Of a stretch of DNA of 64,000 bases, positions 36,610 through 49,703 are shown piece by piece; the first letter of the stretch is position 1; every line of letters starts with the position of its first letter. Origin of the DNA: Chenopodium formosanum (taxonomy: Eukaryota > Streptophyta > Magnoliopsida > Caryophyllales > Amaranthaceae). The notes below the pieces were generated by a model. That model was not told where the DNA came from. It searched no databases and saw only the letters and a program-made list of their open reading frames with translations. A program made the translations under genes and the position numbers. The stretch lies in NCBI GenBank assembly GCA_024500155.1, contig CM044874.1, positions 72,525,795 through 72,589,794 on the forward strand, given 5' to 3'.

Positions 36610-38960
36610 TAATATTTAAGAGTGCCTAAAATGGGGTTGAATAAGTAGTGCTCCAAAATGGGGTGAATTGGTTTAAGCAAAATAAAAAGGTGGGAGACAA
36701 GAGTAATTTTTAGCTTCCTTAGCTAATAATTATAATTAGAGTGACATTAAATTAAATAACTAACGGCTAGCACCTTAAGACTCAATAAAGATTATTTATT
36801 CCCTCACTCGTAATACATCCGGCTTCAACATCTGGCGATCCACCTCACGTTCTTTTAAGGATAATCTTCATTAAAACAGTTGTTGTTAGGTGGTTAATGT
36901 TGTAATGTTCGGAGTAATAATTAATCTTGATTAGAGTTAATGAGTTAGCACTTATTGGTTTTAATGCTCTAGATCTAGATCAATGATTCGTGAATTTCAA
37001 AGAAGAGTCTAAATAATCACCTCTTTATTATTACTACTTAAAGGACAGACCAAACATTTTTAGAAACATAGAACATGTTTCCCGAAAGCCTTGCCATAGT
37101 TATATACATAACTACATAAGTAGAGATTTTAATTGTGCAAAAGAGAAAGAGTGCGTACGTGGTTAAATAGCAACTATGTAGATTCAATTTTCCAAATTTG
37201 TCTGATCTAAATTTTCATCCATAATAATTCTTCATTTTCCACAAGTAGATCGATTTTCGTTAATTATTTATTAATTAATTAAACATCTAATTATTATCTA
37301 TATTGTAAATATTAGGGTTATAACATAAGTAATGTAATAATAATGGTATACTCTAATATAATTTTATTTATTTTTCTAATATTTTAAATAGCAACTTTTA
37401 AAAAATGAGATTCTAAAGTGAAATCACAAATTAGAGAAATTACTTAAAAGTTAGATTCTAGAACAACAATCTTTTGGATAAACATGCAAAATTTTGTTGT
37501 ATGGCTCGTATCATTGGAATAAATTAGGGAATCTTAAAAAATTGTACAATTTATTTGGTCTTAAAGTCTGTCTTTTCTAAGTGTCGATTTCTATCTTAAA
37601 AAAAAAGTGTCGATTTCTATATTAAGCCTTAATAAGCTATTTATCGGGAAAAAAAGTAGAACATACTGTACTTTGTTAATTTCGTATACAATCATCTTTA
37701 TAAAGTTGTTTGTTTAGTCCTTTTTCGAAACTTTTTATTATTTGCAAGTTCCTCTAACAAGAAAATTATTAAGGAAAGCATGATAGTGATTTAAACATTT
37801 TGTCAACTATGTTATAGCTTTATATGCCCCCTAGTTGTCTATTTCTTTGAACAAAAGTTTACTATTGTGCAATGGCCAATTTATTGGCCAAATCATCGGA
37901 AAAAGGGTACAAGCTAATTAAATTGTTGCTAAGATTAGCAACAAAAGTCATAAACAATTTATTTTGTTCGAAATATACCAATAACATGGACATGTTAATT
38001 TCCAAATAAGTGATGAACATATATAGCCCATCTTTAGATCATATGTTCATAATCTATTGAGTATTGAGAATAAAGTATTGTTAATCATTAAAGTAAAGTA
38101 CTTTTACTATAAATACATAAATGGTTACGATGTATGCAATCATAGGGATATGTTATGTACGTTCACCAATATTAACTAATACGGAGTATAATCTTAGAAC
38201 AAGTATACACATGAATGAAATTCAATTCGCTAGTATTTAACAATTTTCTTTATAATGCAATATATATTTACAAATAAATGCAAGATTAAAACAAGCCTAT
38301 ATTGATGCAATCATGGAAAAACAAATGAACACAAGTAAATTAGATATATTTTGAAAAAAATTCCACAAATTAATTAAGACATGCTAAAAAAAAGGTTAAG
38401 TAATTAGTGTCAAAAGAATCTCCACTTGAACAAGCCAATACATACTTACATAAACTTAACACATGGACCACACTTTGACACACACAAACTACAAAGTACT
38501 ACAAGCAAAATCAAACCCATTGATATAAAAGTAGTATAATATTAGTGATAATGTTATATTCAAAGTTACCTTTATTTTGGTCACAATAATTTTGGTATAT
38601 ATGTAAATGCAATATCACAATTATGTAGTACTATATCAATGGCTTTGAAGAAAGTTAGTAAGAAAATAACCAAATAAAAGTATAACAGCATTAAAATGAC
38701 AAGATTGTAACACTTATTTATGTCCACAATTTGCTATATACCTATAATTGACCACCTTTATCATTAATATTTCATGCAATTTTATTTGTTTCTCCCATTT
38801 TTTTAATTATTAATTTTCTTCTTCATTTCTCTAGCCCCCCTTTTTGCTACGAAGTTGTTGGCATTGTTAGTACACTATACAACTATGTAGGTGGTAGAGA
38901 AGAAGGCCATTTAATAGGTCTCCCATACTTTTGATATTACTATTTCTTATATTTTTCATC

Positions 38961-38967
38961 TATAAAA
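38961..38967 (+). promoter_or_regulatory. Probable TATA box of the GDSL gene
   Basis: TATAAAA lies 149 bases upstream of the GDSL ATG, within CATCTATAAAATCCCA. A leader of roughly 110-120 bases would follow, which is usual for plant genes. It is inferred from position and sequence. Confidence 0.55.
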
Positions 38968-39109
38968 TCCCACTTAGCTCATAGTGTTACTCCACACTTC
39001 AACACTATATTTTTATACAAAATAGTTTTTATACATTACTACATATTTATACTATATAGTTTTTATATACATTATTCCAAAGTGAGTAATTAACTTAACT
39101 AGCTTAGCC

Positions 39110-42100
39110 ATGCATTGTGGTGTTTCATTCTCTAGGGTTATGTCCTTGAATGCTATGTTGTGCATTGCAACATTATTTTTAACCTTGGTTTCAACTCATG
39201 TTGAAGCTCAAAGAGCTTTTTTCGTGTTTGGCGATTCACTAGTCGATAATGGCAACAACAACTACTTGGTCACTAGTGCTAGGGCCGATAGGCCACCGTA
39301 TGGGATCGATTCTCCGAATGGACCGACCGGCCGGTTCTCCAATGGCCTCAACATCCCGGATCTCATTTGTAAGTCATCACTTAGCTAAAAGAGTACGAGT
39401 ACTATATAGAAACTATCGTTATAAGACTTCTAAAGTAGCATTGCATTGCATGTATGGGCTTTTTCAGGGGTCCCCCCAACAATTTTAAAGGTCTTTTTGA
39501 GAAAATAAATAATTGAAACATCTTTTTCTAAGTAGAAAATTCTGAATTTGTTTGTAATAGATATCTTCCCAACGTAGATTTGCAATCATTATACCCTTGT
39601 ATAATAACTATATAATATCTAAAAATAATAATAAAAAAATAATAATATTGTTGTAAATTTTGTTGATGTTACTCAAGAAAAAATAGTGCCCATCATACAA
39701 ATTCAATTCATAGCATGAGCTTTAATATCCATTTGACAATGCAATATAATTTTTAGTGTTATTTTTGAGCATGGACATACAAATGTATAAACTTTTTATC
39801 AAGCTAGGCTTACTTATTGAATTGCTTTAAATCAACTATATAAAATGACAATTATTTTCTTGAAAAAAATTACATTAAAAAAAATGTTACTTTATATTTT
39901 TTGTTTTTTTAATTTTTATTTTATTTCTTGACTAAATTTGCTAATACCTTCTTTTTTCACTCCTTTGGATGTAACCAATGCACCAATACGGTGATAAATA
40001 ATGATGATTTGGTACTTAGTATTAAGGCTATAAGTCTAATGCTTTAAATATATAGGAAAAATGTGTCATATATTTTTTTTTATTATTATTAATTATAACT
40101 ACAACATTTTATAATCACCATCAAGTATATAATTTTTTTTTTAATCTTGTTCAAAAGTAGCATCTTACATTCTTTCGTATCATACGTACAAATGTACAAT
40201 GTATGTATATCATATGACCTTAATACAATTTTTTTTGATAATTCATGACCTAATTAAATAAAGAAAGGTAGGAGTATTTATGATTATTAAAAAAATGCTT
40301 TATTGACTTAAACGTGGTTGATGGAATTACATTAGGTGAGCAAATTGGAACAGAGCCACTACTACCCATCTTGAGCCCTGAGCTCACCGGAGAAAGACTT
40401 CTGGTTGGCGCGAACTTTGCTTCTGCCGGAGTTGGGGTTCTTAATGACACTGGGATCCAATTCGTAAGTTTAAATCCTTTAATTGGATATACTATATGAC
40501 CACGAAACAAACTTTTCTCATTCCATATTATTCGTCTATTATATACATCAATGCACTATCATTGTCAAAATGTAATAATACTCCGTAACTAATTAATACA
40601 CTAGCATTTTCAAAACACTGAAAAATATACATTGTTAATTAATTAATTAATAAAGTACATACTAATAGAAGAGTGACGTGTTTAAATGGTCTAATTAACG
40701 TTTCATAACAAAATATTTGCTCTCTATGTATAATTATAGTACAAATGTACAATATTACATTTCTCTCAATGCGTCCAAATTATATGTCTCGCTATTTATT
40801 GATAGACAATAATCTTCATTTTTAGTTTTAGGGATCATGTGCATGTGGTGTACGTATAATAATATCAGTATACGTAACTTTCATGCATTACTTTCTTTGC
40901 TGCTTCTTTTTTTAGCTAGCTATTTAATAGGGACATTATGGCAATTTACGTTCATCTCACCAGCAAAAAATAGACTAATATAATATATATTTAAATACCA
41001 AAATTGCATTTATTAAATGGATCTATCCTAATAAAGTTGTGCAATAATAATTTTGGTGATATATTCTAGTTAGTTGTAGAATAGCTCAAATTCTTTTCCT
41101 ATTTTCTATATCACGGCTATAGGTAGCACTAGAAAGTGACGGCCTCGCTCCCCTAGAAGGATTTTTTGTAAAATGAACCAATCATATATGTGACTTATTA
41201 TTTCGAGACATGAAGAATAATTTAGTAATCACGTTATTCTAATTTCTTACTCGTACTTTTTTATATTAATTGTTTTAAATTAGCTTTCGACCTCGTAACA
41301 AAATTGACATCATGGTGATGAGATTTCGACTCATCAACCAATCCCTTTGTTGATCACTCGCTCAATCTCAAAACACGTCAATTTCATACTATTTCTTAAA
41401 ATATTGTGTAAATTGACACTTGCCAATATTAATTTAGATAAATAAAATGACATTTTTTGCATATGATTAGACAATTATTGATAATTAATATTCTTTATTC
41501 TAAATTGGGAATGTTATAGGTGAACATTATAAGGATAGGCCGTCAATTGGAGTTGTTTGAGCTATACCAACAAAGATTAGCCGGGCTAATTGGAGAAGAA
41601 CAAGCACAAAGCCGAGTGAATGGAGCTCTTGTGCTAATTACACTTGGTGGCAATGATTTTATCAACAATTACTTCCTCCTTCCAATCACGGCTAGGCGTC
41701 TTCAATTCCCCGATCTTGAAGACTATGTTGATTATGTCATCGGGGAGTATAAAGGGGTTTTATCTGTAAGTTTTTATATCATAATAATTGTCCGCTATTC
41801 TATATTATTTATTTTATTCATAAGACAACGAAAAGAAATCTAAATTAAATAATGCACGTGACAATTGTCAATCTATCATTTATGGACGTATGGTAGATTG
41901 ATAATGTATTATCAAGTGATAACTTTTACTAGGTAATATTTATTGGTATACCAAGATACCAGTAATTTTAGTTAAGTTAATATTATTCTATCAGTAGATC
42001 GGCTAAACTTGTGTGTTGACAAATATACAGAGGCTTTATGAGTTGGGAGCAAGGAGAGTATTGGTTACCGGAACTGGACCAATTGGATGTGTCCCTGGTG

Positions 42101-43233
42101 AGTTAGCCTCACAAGGTAGTCGAAATGGCGAATGTGCCCCTGACCCGCAACGAGCCGGTGCCCTTTTCAACCCAAAGCTAACCCAAATGATTCAAAGCCT
42201 AAACAGCGAAATTGGCTCTGATGTTTTTATTGCCTCCAATACCGGTGGAATGTTGAATAATTTCCTTGAAAATCCTCAAGCATTCGGTAAGTTACGTAAT
42301 GTTATCTATTTGTTTTAGGTTATTAAATTAACCTGATATAAGCATTAAATACACTGTCAACTCGAATATCCGGTTCACTTTTGTATTTTCTATCATAAGA
42401 ATATTAAAGCATTGTTCTAGTAGGGCTGAAATAATTAAAGGCATATAGGGTTAGTTATGGAAAGACTAATGGCTACGTAGCCTACATTTGATGGGGGTGG
42501 TTATAAATAATAAATTCTCTTTTTGGAATTTTGTAGTACAGTATGAAGAACCATCATTTATGAGGGAATATTGGTAAATTTTACTAGTAATAATAACATT
42601 CTTTCATATATGCTTGTTCTAATTTTTCTAGAATTAAAATCATATAAACTTGATATATAATTCTATGTAGTTGATATATTACCCATTTAATAATTAATTA
42701 AGTAAAATGATGAGTATGATCACGTATGCTTCTCTATATTATATTATATTAGAAAAATATTTTATATACATCGTATGTCAATGTGATATGTAGTTTATGA
42801 CGTAAACAATCCAGTAAATAAATGTAACTTGCATTCTGAATAATTTTATCGTGATTGCTTCATACTGCTTCGATTTTATTGACACGACCTTGATAGATAA
42901 GAAACCTTTTTTATCCTCTAATAAATAGCCACCAAAGTTGGTGATTCTACCCCAAAATAAATGCATTAATGAGTAAATTATTTAATTGTGACAGGATTTG
43001 TAACATCAAAGGTAGCATGTTGTGGCCAAGGACCCTACAATGGGTTAGGACTATGTACAGTTGCATCAAATGTGTGCCCTGATAGAAATGTCTATGCATT
43101 TTGGGATGCTTTCCATCCTACTGAAAGGGCTAACCGGTTCATTGTCCAGCAGATGATGATCGGGTCCGTCGACCACATGAGTCCCATGAACCTTAGCACC
43201 ATCTTGGCTGTTGATGCTGCTAAGAAACCTTAG
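39110..43233 (+). CDS. GDSL esterase/lipase, secreted, LTL1-like
   Basis: Five exons (39110-39368, 40336-40463, 41520-41765, 42031-42286, 42995-43233) join in frame to 375 codons plus stop with GT-AG borders. A hydrophobic signal peptide (LNAMLCIATLFLTLVSTHVE) precedes FVFGDSLVDNGNNN, block I with the catalytic Ser. NFASAGVG is block II with the oxyanion Gly, LGGNDFINNY is block III with the Asn, and AFWDAFHPTE is block V with the Asp and His. All catalytic residues are present. Length fits the family, whose members hydrolyse acyl esters in the apoplast. The closest Arabidopsis relatives I recognise are LTL1/At5g33370; the substrate is unknown. A second in-frame ATG at 39140 still leaves a signal peptide. 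The exon 1/2 junction encodes Cys where I would expect Ser. Confidence 0.9.
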
Positions 43234-43239
43234 CTAGCT

Positions 43240-44130
43240 TAGTGTTGCATTGGTTGCTTAATTGCTAGATTGATAATGTCATTATATTATTACTATTCCT
43301 AGCTGTATATGTACTTTTGGTGCTATCTATCTTCTTTCAAGTGTAATCATCTATATTTAGGTTGCAAAATTAGTAAACTAAAAGTGGCATGAAAAGTTGT
43401 TATATTAGGCATGCATTGTTTGTCGTCCTTCTTTATGGATTGATCGAACTACAATAATGTTGTAATCATTCAACTTTTATTCAATCAAATGTATCAAATT
43501 TCGATTCTGAATGAGTTTTATTACATTATTTATTTTCGTTTATATAATTTCTTTTTAACTTTGTGCAAGTATATTATATTTTTTAAACTTAAAGTTCTTG
43601 GATTAAAACACTTTTCTTAATGCTTATATGGGGTTAATTTAATAACCTAAAACAAATACGAAATAGATAACATTATTTGGTAACGTAACTTACCGAATGC
43701 TTGAGGATTTTAATACCACTATGGGTTTAAAGCATTCTAAACCTATACCTTATATTTTAATTATGTGAACCAAACGCTCCCTAAGTGACTTCTACTTATA
43801 AAATTTTGTGAATTATTGCTAAGGTCTAAATCTTATGCGACTAATTAGCATAGAGGTCCTTATTATCAATCATATACAAATATGAAAAAACACGATGTAC
43901 AAATTTTATAAAAGTTTGACCTAGAATGAGCAACTATATATTTGGTTAATCACGAGATTAATGAAAATGAAAGGTCTCTTTCACTATTGGCTTAGAAATT
44001 AAGGATCGTTTAAACGAATTAAGTAGCACTGTGCTTTATTAGGTAAGGTTTAAAGTTAGTTGTAGAAGGGGGTGTTTGTTTTATCTATGGTGTGTAGTTT
44101 GCTATCAATTAAGGTATTCAAGGTAGCGTT
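43240..44130. other. GDSL 3' untranslated region and intergenic sequence
   Basis: The 3' untranslated region probably runs to about 43500 and includes GTACTTTTGGTGC and CAAGTGTAATCAT, both echoed at 49704-49880. Near 43765, CCAAACGCTCCCTAA resembles one end of a MITE without a visible partner. Confidence 0.45.
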
Positions 44131-44140
44131 ACTAAATAAA

Positions 44141-44332
44141 TGACCAACAAGAGGGCTTAATTGGTAAGCTGACTAATGTTGTTTAACGGAGGTAGGTTTC
44201 GAGCTCGAGCCTCATCGAATGCTTACAACTCTTGTTGGGAGACTCATCCACCATAAGACAGGTGTGCAACCCGAGTCAGATCTGGATGTAGTTAAAGCTA
44301 AGCGCTGGTAAACTGGGTGGGACAAACACAAA
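44141..44332 (+). mobile_element. tRNA-derived SINE with 10-bp target duplication
   Basis: A 192-bp insertion flanked by perfect direct repeats ACTAAATAAA at 44131-44140 and 44333-44342. An A-box-like GGGCTTAATTGG lies about 13 bases from the 5' end. A B-box-like GGTTTCGAGCTC lies some 40 bases on. This is the internal RNA polymerase III promoter layout of plant SINEs. The body is markedly less A+T-rich than its surroundings and encodes no protein. Confidence 0.8.
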
Positions 44333-45655
44333 ACTAAATAAACAATGCTAGTTTTCTAAACTAAGAAGAGCTAACAAATCAATGCAAATATATCAAATTG
44401 TAATTACTAGCAAAAATAGGGGTACGGTTTGAATATGATTATTAAAATTGAGGTCATCATTGAATGTATAATGACATGTATGTGAGAGTAAGATTTGAAT
44501 ATACAAGTAAAATTAGGGATGTGATGTCAACGTGGGTTGTTATAAGCATACAATGAGCTTTCGACTTGTAGCAAATTAAACCGCAAGTTTATGTCTAGAG
44601 GTTTAGCAATATCCTTGAAAAAAGTGGTTCGAGTGGGAGGGGGCCAATAAAGATATGATGAAAAAGCTACTCAGATCATACTACATTTTGACTTACCTAA
44701 TATTATATCAAATCAACTACAGTATTTTTTATTTTAGGCGGTATTTAAAGCACGCATTAACAAGATAGTCAAAAGTTACTACAACTATTTAATTTAAAAC
44801 TTTTCGAGAGACTAACACATTAATCAATAACTACTCCTTATGACCTATATGTGTATTGATCTAGCTTGATTGTAAAAGTAACTTGTTATAGCTCATTAAT
44901 CACTTATAATGTACAAATTTATAAATGCAATAGTATTAAATATTCCAACTCGAAAATTAAAAGCATGTAGCACTAGATTATCAACACTACAACTTGCTTG
45001 GTTGACTGTTGCCATTGCAACAATCCATCATCATAGCATACCATAACATTATTTGAATAATGATCTACTAAAAATACTATGTAGGGCTAAACAATTTATG
45101 GTAAAGAGCCAAAGAGGGAGAGTAGATCTAGGTATTAAATTGTGCTTGAAGGTTAGTTGTGATGTTATATCATATACTCCATAAAAAAAATTTAGCTTAT
45201 TTCTTAAAGTAGATCCACCATTAAGATTTTCTTATTATAGTTTTCTTCTTTCATCATTAATTTATCCTGTTGTCTTTTTAACTTGAACTATGCTATTTTT
45301 TGTCAAACAAAATTGTAATCACTCCCCCGCCTCTTTTTTTTTTTTTTTTTTTTTTAATAAGTATGTATTCGTAAGGTCAAGAACAATTTTACGAAAGATG
45401 AGAATCTAATCTATATACAAGAGAAAAATTCCTAGCAAAGTTAGTTTCTGTAAAACTTATTGATAATAGGTGTACGCGGTATTCCCAACAAAATCATATG
45501 TTAATGTTCCTCTTCTTCTCTTCAATTTGGGATAGTTATTCTCAACTCAAATGTGAATTATTATCTTTACACTTCTACATTTACCTAGTGCATAAATTAT
45601 CTGTTTATTTACACGTACATTTTGCATAAGACGTACGTAAAATTAAATATAAACT

Positions 45656-45965
45656 TTATATCCATGTGAAATGGTCTAGTCTAGTAGTCTTGGCAGATAA
45701 GAAACTCTTTTGTTCTCTAATCAATAGCCACCAAAGAGTTGGTAGCATCACTAAATACATTAATGAGTTATGTACGTTAAATGTGATAGATAGGTTTTTA
45801 AACATCAAAAAATCGAATAGCATGTTGCTGTGGGCATTGGGCAAGGACCCTACAATGCTACAAATGGGTTCGTATGCCTTTTGGGACTCATTCCAAATGG
45901 ACCCTACAAATGGCTAGCTAACATATAGTCAAGTAACTCAAGTACATTGTTGAATGTTGATGTTG
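45656..45965 (+). pseudogene. Broken duplicate of the GDSL gene tail
   Basis: The block aligns with the end of intron 4 plus exon 5 of the GDSL gene 2.7 kb upstream. Intron matches include GATAAGAAAC, TTCTCTAATCAATAGCCACC and ACATTAATGAGT. Exon matches include CATGTTGCTGTGG, CAAGGACCCTACAATG and GCCTTTTGGGACTCATTCCA, against CATTTTGGGATGCTTTCCAT in the parent. Small indels destroy the frame, and the block V His codon is changed. The first four exons are absent. The matching 3' untranslated part lies 3.7 kb further on, beyond transposon insertions. Confidence 0.8.
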
Positions 45966-46194
45966 AGAATAGTGGAAGTAAAAATACTAGCAAAGTAGCA
46001 ATAGAAAAAAGTGTACAAACAAATTAAAGGTCATAGACATTAAAAACAATAACAAACGATATTTATCACAAAAAAAAAAAAAAAAAAAAAAAAATAAAAT
46101 AAATAAATAATAATAATAATAATAAATAAATAAATTCTTTGCAAACTAATAGGGAAAAAGTCATAGTTTCTCGATACTAATTAATTTAAAAAAA

Positions 46195-47216
46195 GGAAAA
46201 ATTGGCCGCAACAACACCAAATATGACAAAGGTGCGTGTAGCAGCACAACCTTTTAATGGTGCGGTTTACAGCACAAACTATGTAATTGGGTGCACATAT
46301 TAGCATAAATGACACTAATGAACTAAGGTTGCATGGAAAAAAGTGGAATCTTTATTATTTTATATAATTGTTTAAACATTATTTAAACATATATGATTTT
46401 CCATCATGCGTAACTAAATTAGCCTTACCTTTTTTTTTTTTTTTTCATTTAAGCATTTCTTGACCTCCACCATTATATTAAGCGGATTCCTTAAAAAAAA
46501 AATTGTGCTATTATTTTCCTTTGTTCGCTTCTCCAATTACTATTTCTAATATCGATCTCACATGATTGACTTAGTTTCCTATCCCTTTCCACCTAGTTAA
46601 ATACTAAATTGATAAATAAAATAAAAAATAAAAAATAAAATCATTTAAATACCTTTATTCTACAAGATTTCAGGATACATAGGTAACTTTCTAAATACTA
46701 ATATCAAAACCCACAAAGTGATTTCAAATACTTAATTCAAAAAATAATTTTAGAGTTGGATTTTAGGATATGTCAAATTGATTTTTTTGTTTTTGATGTA
46801 CAACACTTAAATTGTGGAGGTTAAGAGAGAATTAATTTAAAGGGAAAAAATTAATTATAATGGAAGAGAAAACTAAGTCAATCATCACATGAGATGTAAA
46901 AAAAGTAATTGAAGAAACAAACGATAGAAAATAATGGCGAAAACTTTTTGAAATAATTCAATTTAATGGTTATTTAATTACATGTGATGGAAAATGGAAA
47001 ATTAAGTAGAATGAAATTAATCAAAAATATTTTTAAACAAAAAGGCATTAAAAATATTTAAGATTTCACTTTTAGAAGAAATCTACATTTTGCCAATGTC
47101 ATTTATGTTGTTATGTGCACCAAAGTGCATAGTTTGTGATGTTGAGTGCACCCTTGAAAGGTTGTGCTGCTACACGCACCTTTGTCATAGTTGGTGTTGT
47201 TGCGGCCAATTTTTCC
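46195..47216. mobile_element. Non-autonomous MULE-like element, 9-bp target duplication
   Basis: Ends GGAAAAATTGGCCGCAACAA on the left and the same sequence, reverse-complemented, on the right. The long inverted similarity includes GACAAAGGTGCGTGTAGCAG and GCACAACCTTT. Perfect 9-bp flanks TTAAAAAAA lie at 46186-46194 and 47217-47225. There is no transposase. Ends resemble those of the element at 842, which suggests related families. It sits inside the split GDSL duplicate. Confidence 0.85.
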
Positions 47217-47339
47217 TTAAAAAAAAGGGTGAATTGAACTCATGATGAGTCTAATTAATGTAAGATATTAAATTATTAATGTTAAATGTATTGGACTCGC
47301 GGTAAGTCCGATCTCACGTAAAATGTTCTCATATCTTTA

Positions 47340-47520
47340 ACAACCCTCACCACACCCTTGAATTACAACTCACACCCATCAAGGAGGTAAAGGTGTTTGT
47401 AATTTGTCCCTTCTGAGTCGCACCCGCAACCAAAAGATAGTCAAGACGAAAGGAGGTTCCATCCCAAAACCATACGACGCGACAACAGGATGAGTAACCC
47501 CTTAGCCTTATACAATATTT
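47340..47520. other. GC-richer patch, possible old SINE
   Basis: Read on the minus strand it has GGTTGCGGGTGCGACTC, which is B-box-like, but no convincing A box, tail or duplicated flank. It is recorded because composition differs from its surroundings. Confidence 0.2.
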
Positions 47521-47987
47521 AAGACTCTCTTCTTTTTCTTAATATAGAACACTTACATGTGTTATTTGGGAAGTTTATACTTCAACATAAAATCCTACCC
47601 TTTCTCCTAGTCTTCCACTAATTATCTTTCGCAATTAATTACAAATATGAATTGTAAGTATCGTAAAATCTATATCAATATAAAAGTTACGCAACTCCAC
47701 GCCACTCTTGAATCTTGGTTGCGGGTTAGGTCATGTTGTGCCTAGTTGGCTGCGGTTAGGTCCCGAACTAGCTCAGGTAGCCCAACCCTGGCCTGTGAAC
47801 CTCTTTTTGCTAACCAGCTTCATTTCTTCACAATCCAAAAACTCAAAATTCACCTCGTGTCTTTGAACTGTACTTACCATGTTGAACTTTTGGGTTAGTT
47901 TGTGAACTCTACCTATGGATCAAAACCCTTAATTAACCTTAGCTTGTTCATTTTTGAGTTGTTCTACATTGAAAACAATATGAAGAA

Positions 47988-48104
47988 GGACATGTGCTCT
48001 TCAGTTTAATTTCAGTTCAGTTCAGTTCATAATTTCTTTTTTTCATAAACAATTCATTTCACCTCAATTTAGTTCATTTCAGTTCATTAGATTAGAATAG
48101 ACCC
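47988..48104 (-). mobile_element. Tourist-like MITE, decayed copy
   Basis: Read on the minus strand it begins GGGTCTATTCTAATCTAATG and contains ATTATGAACTGAACTGAACT and CTGAAGAGCACATG, closely matching the copy at 31261. The flanking triplet is no longer recognisable. Confidence 0.6.
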
Positions 48105-48183
48105 GAAATAGTTTAATTACAACTCTAGCTTAAAGAGTTAGTGTTGGTGTCATACCTAAATAACGAAAACCACGCATCACATG

Positions 48184-48193
48184 CGCGCGCGCG

Positions 48194-48224
<31 letters not shown>
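48184..48224. repeat. Compound (CG)n(CA)n(TA)n microsatellite
   Basis: GCGCGCGCGCGC runs into CACACACATACA and then about ten TA units. Confidence 0.95.
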
Positions 48225-48225
<1 letters not shown>

Positions 48226-48277
48226 CCTTATTATTAGTAGGTTATCCAAGCTCATTTTGCATTCTTTATAAATTTAA

Positions 48278-49450
48278 GGATCTTTTACCAAAATGGCTAA
48301 TTTTACAAAAGTATTTACCAAAACGGCTAGTTATAAATTTTAATTCCCAAACTAGCTAATTTATTAACTTAGAAGGAATTTATCTATTTCTTATATTCCT
48401 TTGAACCGGTTTGGTTCATATTATGGCCCGGGTTTTTTTTTTTTTTTTTTTTAAAAAAAAAGCTTTTTTTTTTTTTTTTTTTTTTTTAAAATTTGGAATT
48501 TTGTTTTTCTATGGTTTGGTTCATATGATGTCATATATTTTTTTTCCTTTTTAACTACCCTATTTAATTATGCACTTCCGGAAATTGTATATTCATATTA
48601 AATTAGAAATTAATTAGTTAGGAAAAATGAGGAAGTTATTTTCTTTCAGTACGTGTTAAAATTCTATAATTTAATTCTTATTTTGCATTGCCCAGGCCGG
48701 GTTAATCTAGTTCAACATAATATATTTGCAACAATTCTCAATTTTTAAAAATTTACACAAAATAAACAATCACTCAAAAAAAATTGATCAAAACTTCCAA
48801 TCGACAATTTTTTTTTAATTTTTTTTTAAAAAAAAACACATAAAAATAGAAATATATTAAGGTCTAAAGGCCCAAAGTTCTAATTCACTTACAAGGAGAA
48901 TTAGAATAGGATAAAAGCCTAAAATTTTGAAAGCAAGTAGGAACAATCAAGTCTTGATTATATATAACTAGAGTTATACAATTTTATTTTATTTTTTTTT
49001 TTTTTTTTGGACAACAAGAGAGTTATACAATTGTTGACCATAGAATCATTTTATTTTCTCCAGAAAAGATGGACAATACTTTATTTCCCTTATTATGGTA
49101 TAATTTGCGAGAGTCTTGATAGAACAAAACTACTTGAAATTTCAAATTTTTGTGATTGATATGATCTAGAAGAAAAATTAGGGCATTTTTTTTTTATCGA
49201 AATTAGAGTCCTGCCACTATTTGCACACTCTGTTTTTTTGTATATTGCTTAAATTTTTCAACTTAAAAAATCTTTTTGAAAATTAAGAAAAAATAAATAA
49301 ATAATAAAGTGAACCAAACAAGTTCAAATAAAAATAAGAAATATATAAATTACTTCCAAGGTAATAAATTAGCTAGTTAGGGAATTAAATTTTATAATTA
49401 GTCATTTTGGTAAATACTTTTATTAAACTAGCCATTTTGGTAAAAGATCC
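48278..49450. mobile_element. Non-autonomous MULE-like element, 9-bp target duplication
   Basis: The left end reads GGATCTTTTACCAAAATGGC and the right end, reverse-complemented, reads identically. Inverted similarity continues for about 95 bases through TAGTTATAAATTTTAATTCC-like sequence. Perfect 9-bp flanks TAAATTTAA lie at 48269-48277 and 49451-49459. The interior is A+T-rich filler without coding frames. It is the second insertion separating the two parts of the GDSL tail duplicate. Confidence 0.88.
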
Positions 49451-49703
49451 TAAATTTAACATATACAAGTATATGTTATCATCCAACAATTGCTAATTGA
49501 TGTTCGGGTTGTTTCATTAATCATATGATCCCTATAAACAACCTAAACGCTAAAACCATCTTTACTATGGATAATACGGAGTACTTAGCTTAAACCTAAT
49601 TAAATTTATGATTTTTTTGAGGTTCTATTGTCCTAGCTAGTTATTACTCCTTAAAATTAGGTAGAATTAGCCTCAAATACTGATTTTTATTTCTATGCCT
49701 AGG

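Larger units (their letters stand above)
31772..38960. other. Intergenic between tetraspanin and GDSL genes
   Basis: No host gene found in about 7.2 kb. Contents are the GAGAGG module cluster at 32680-33055, a candidate SINE near 33783-33985, a Tourist-like MITE at 36493 and otherwise A+T-rich sequence with one TACGGAGTA word at 38180. A somewhat less A+T-rich patch at 35150-35330 has no identifiable ends. Confidence 0.45.

Noticed and set aside
43765..43783. MITE terminal repeat CCAAACGCTCCCTAA
   Set aside because: No matching left end could be found within several hundred bases, so no element was called.
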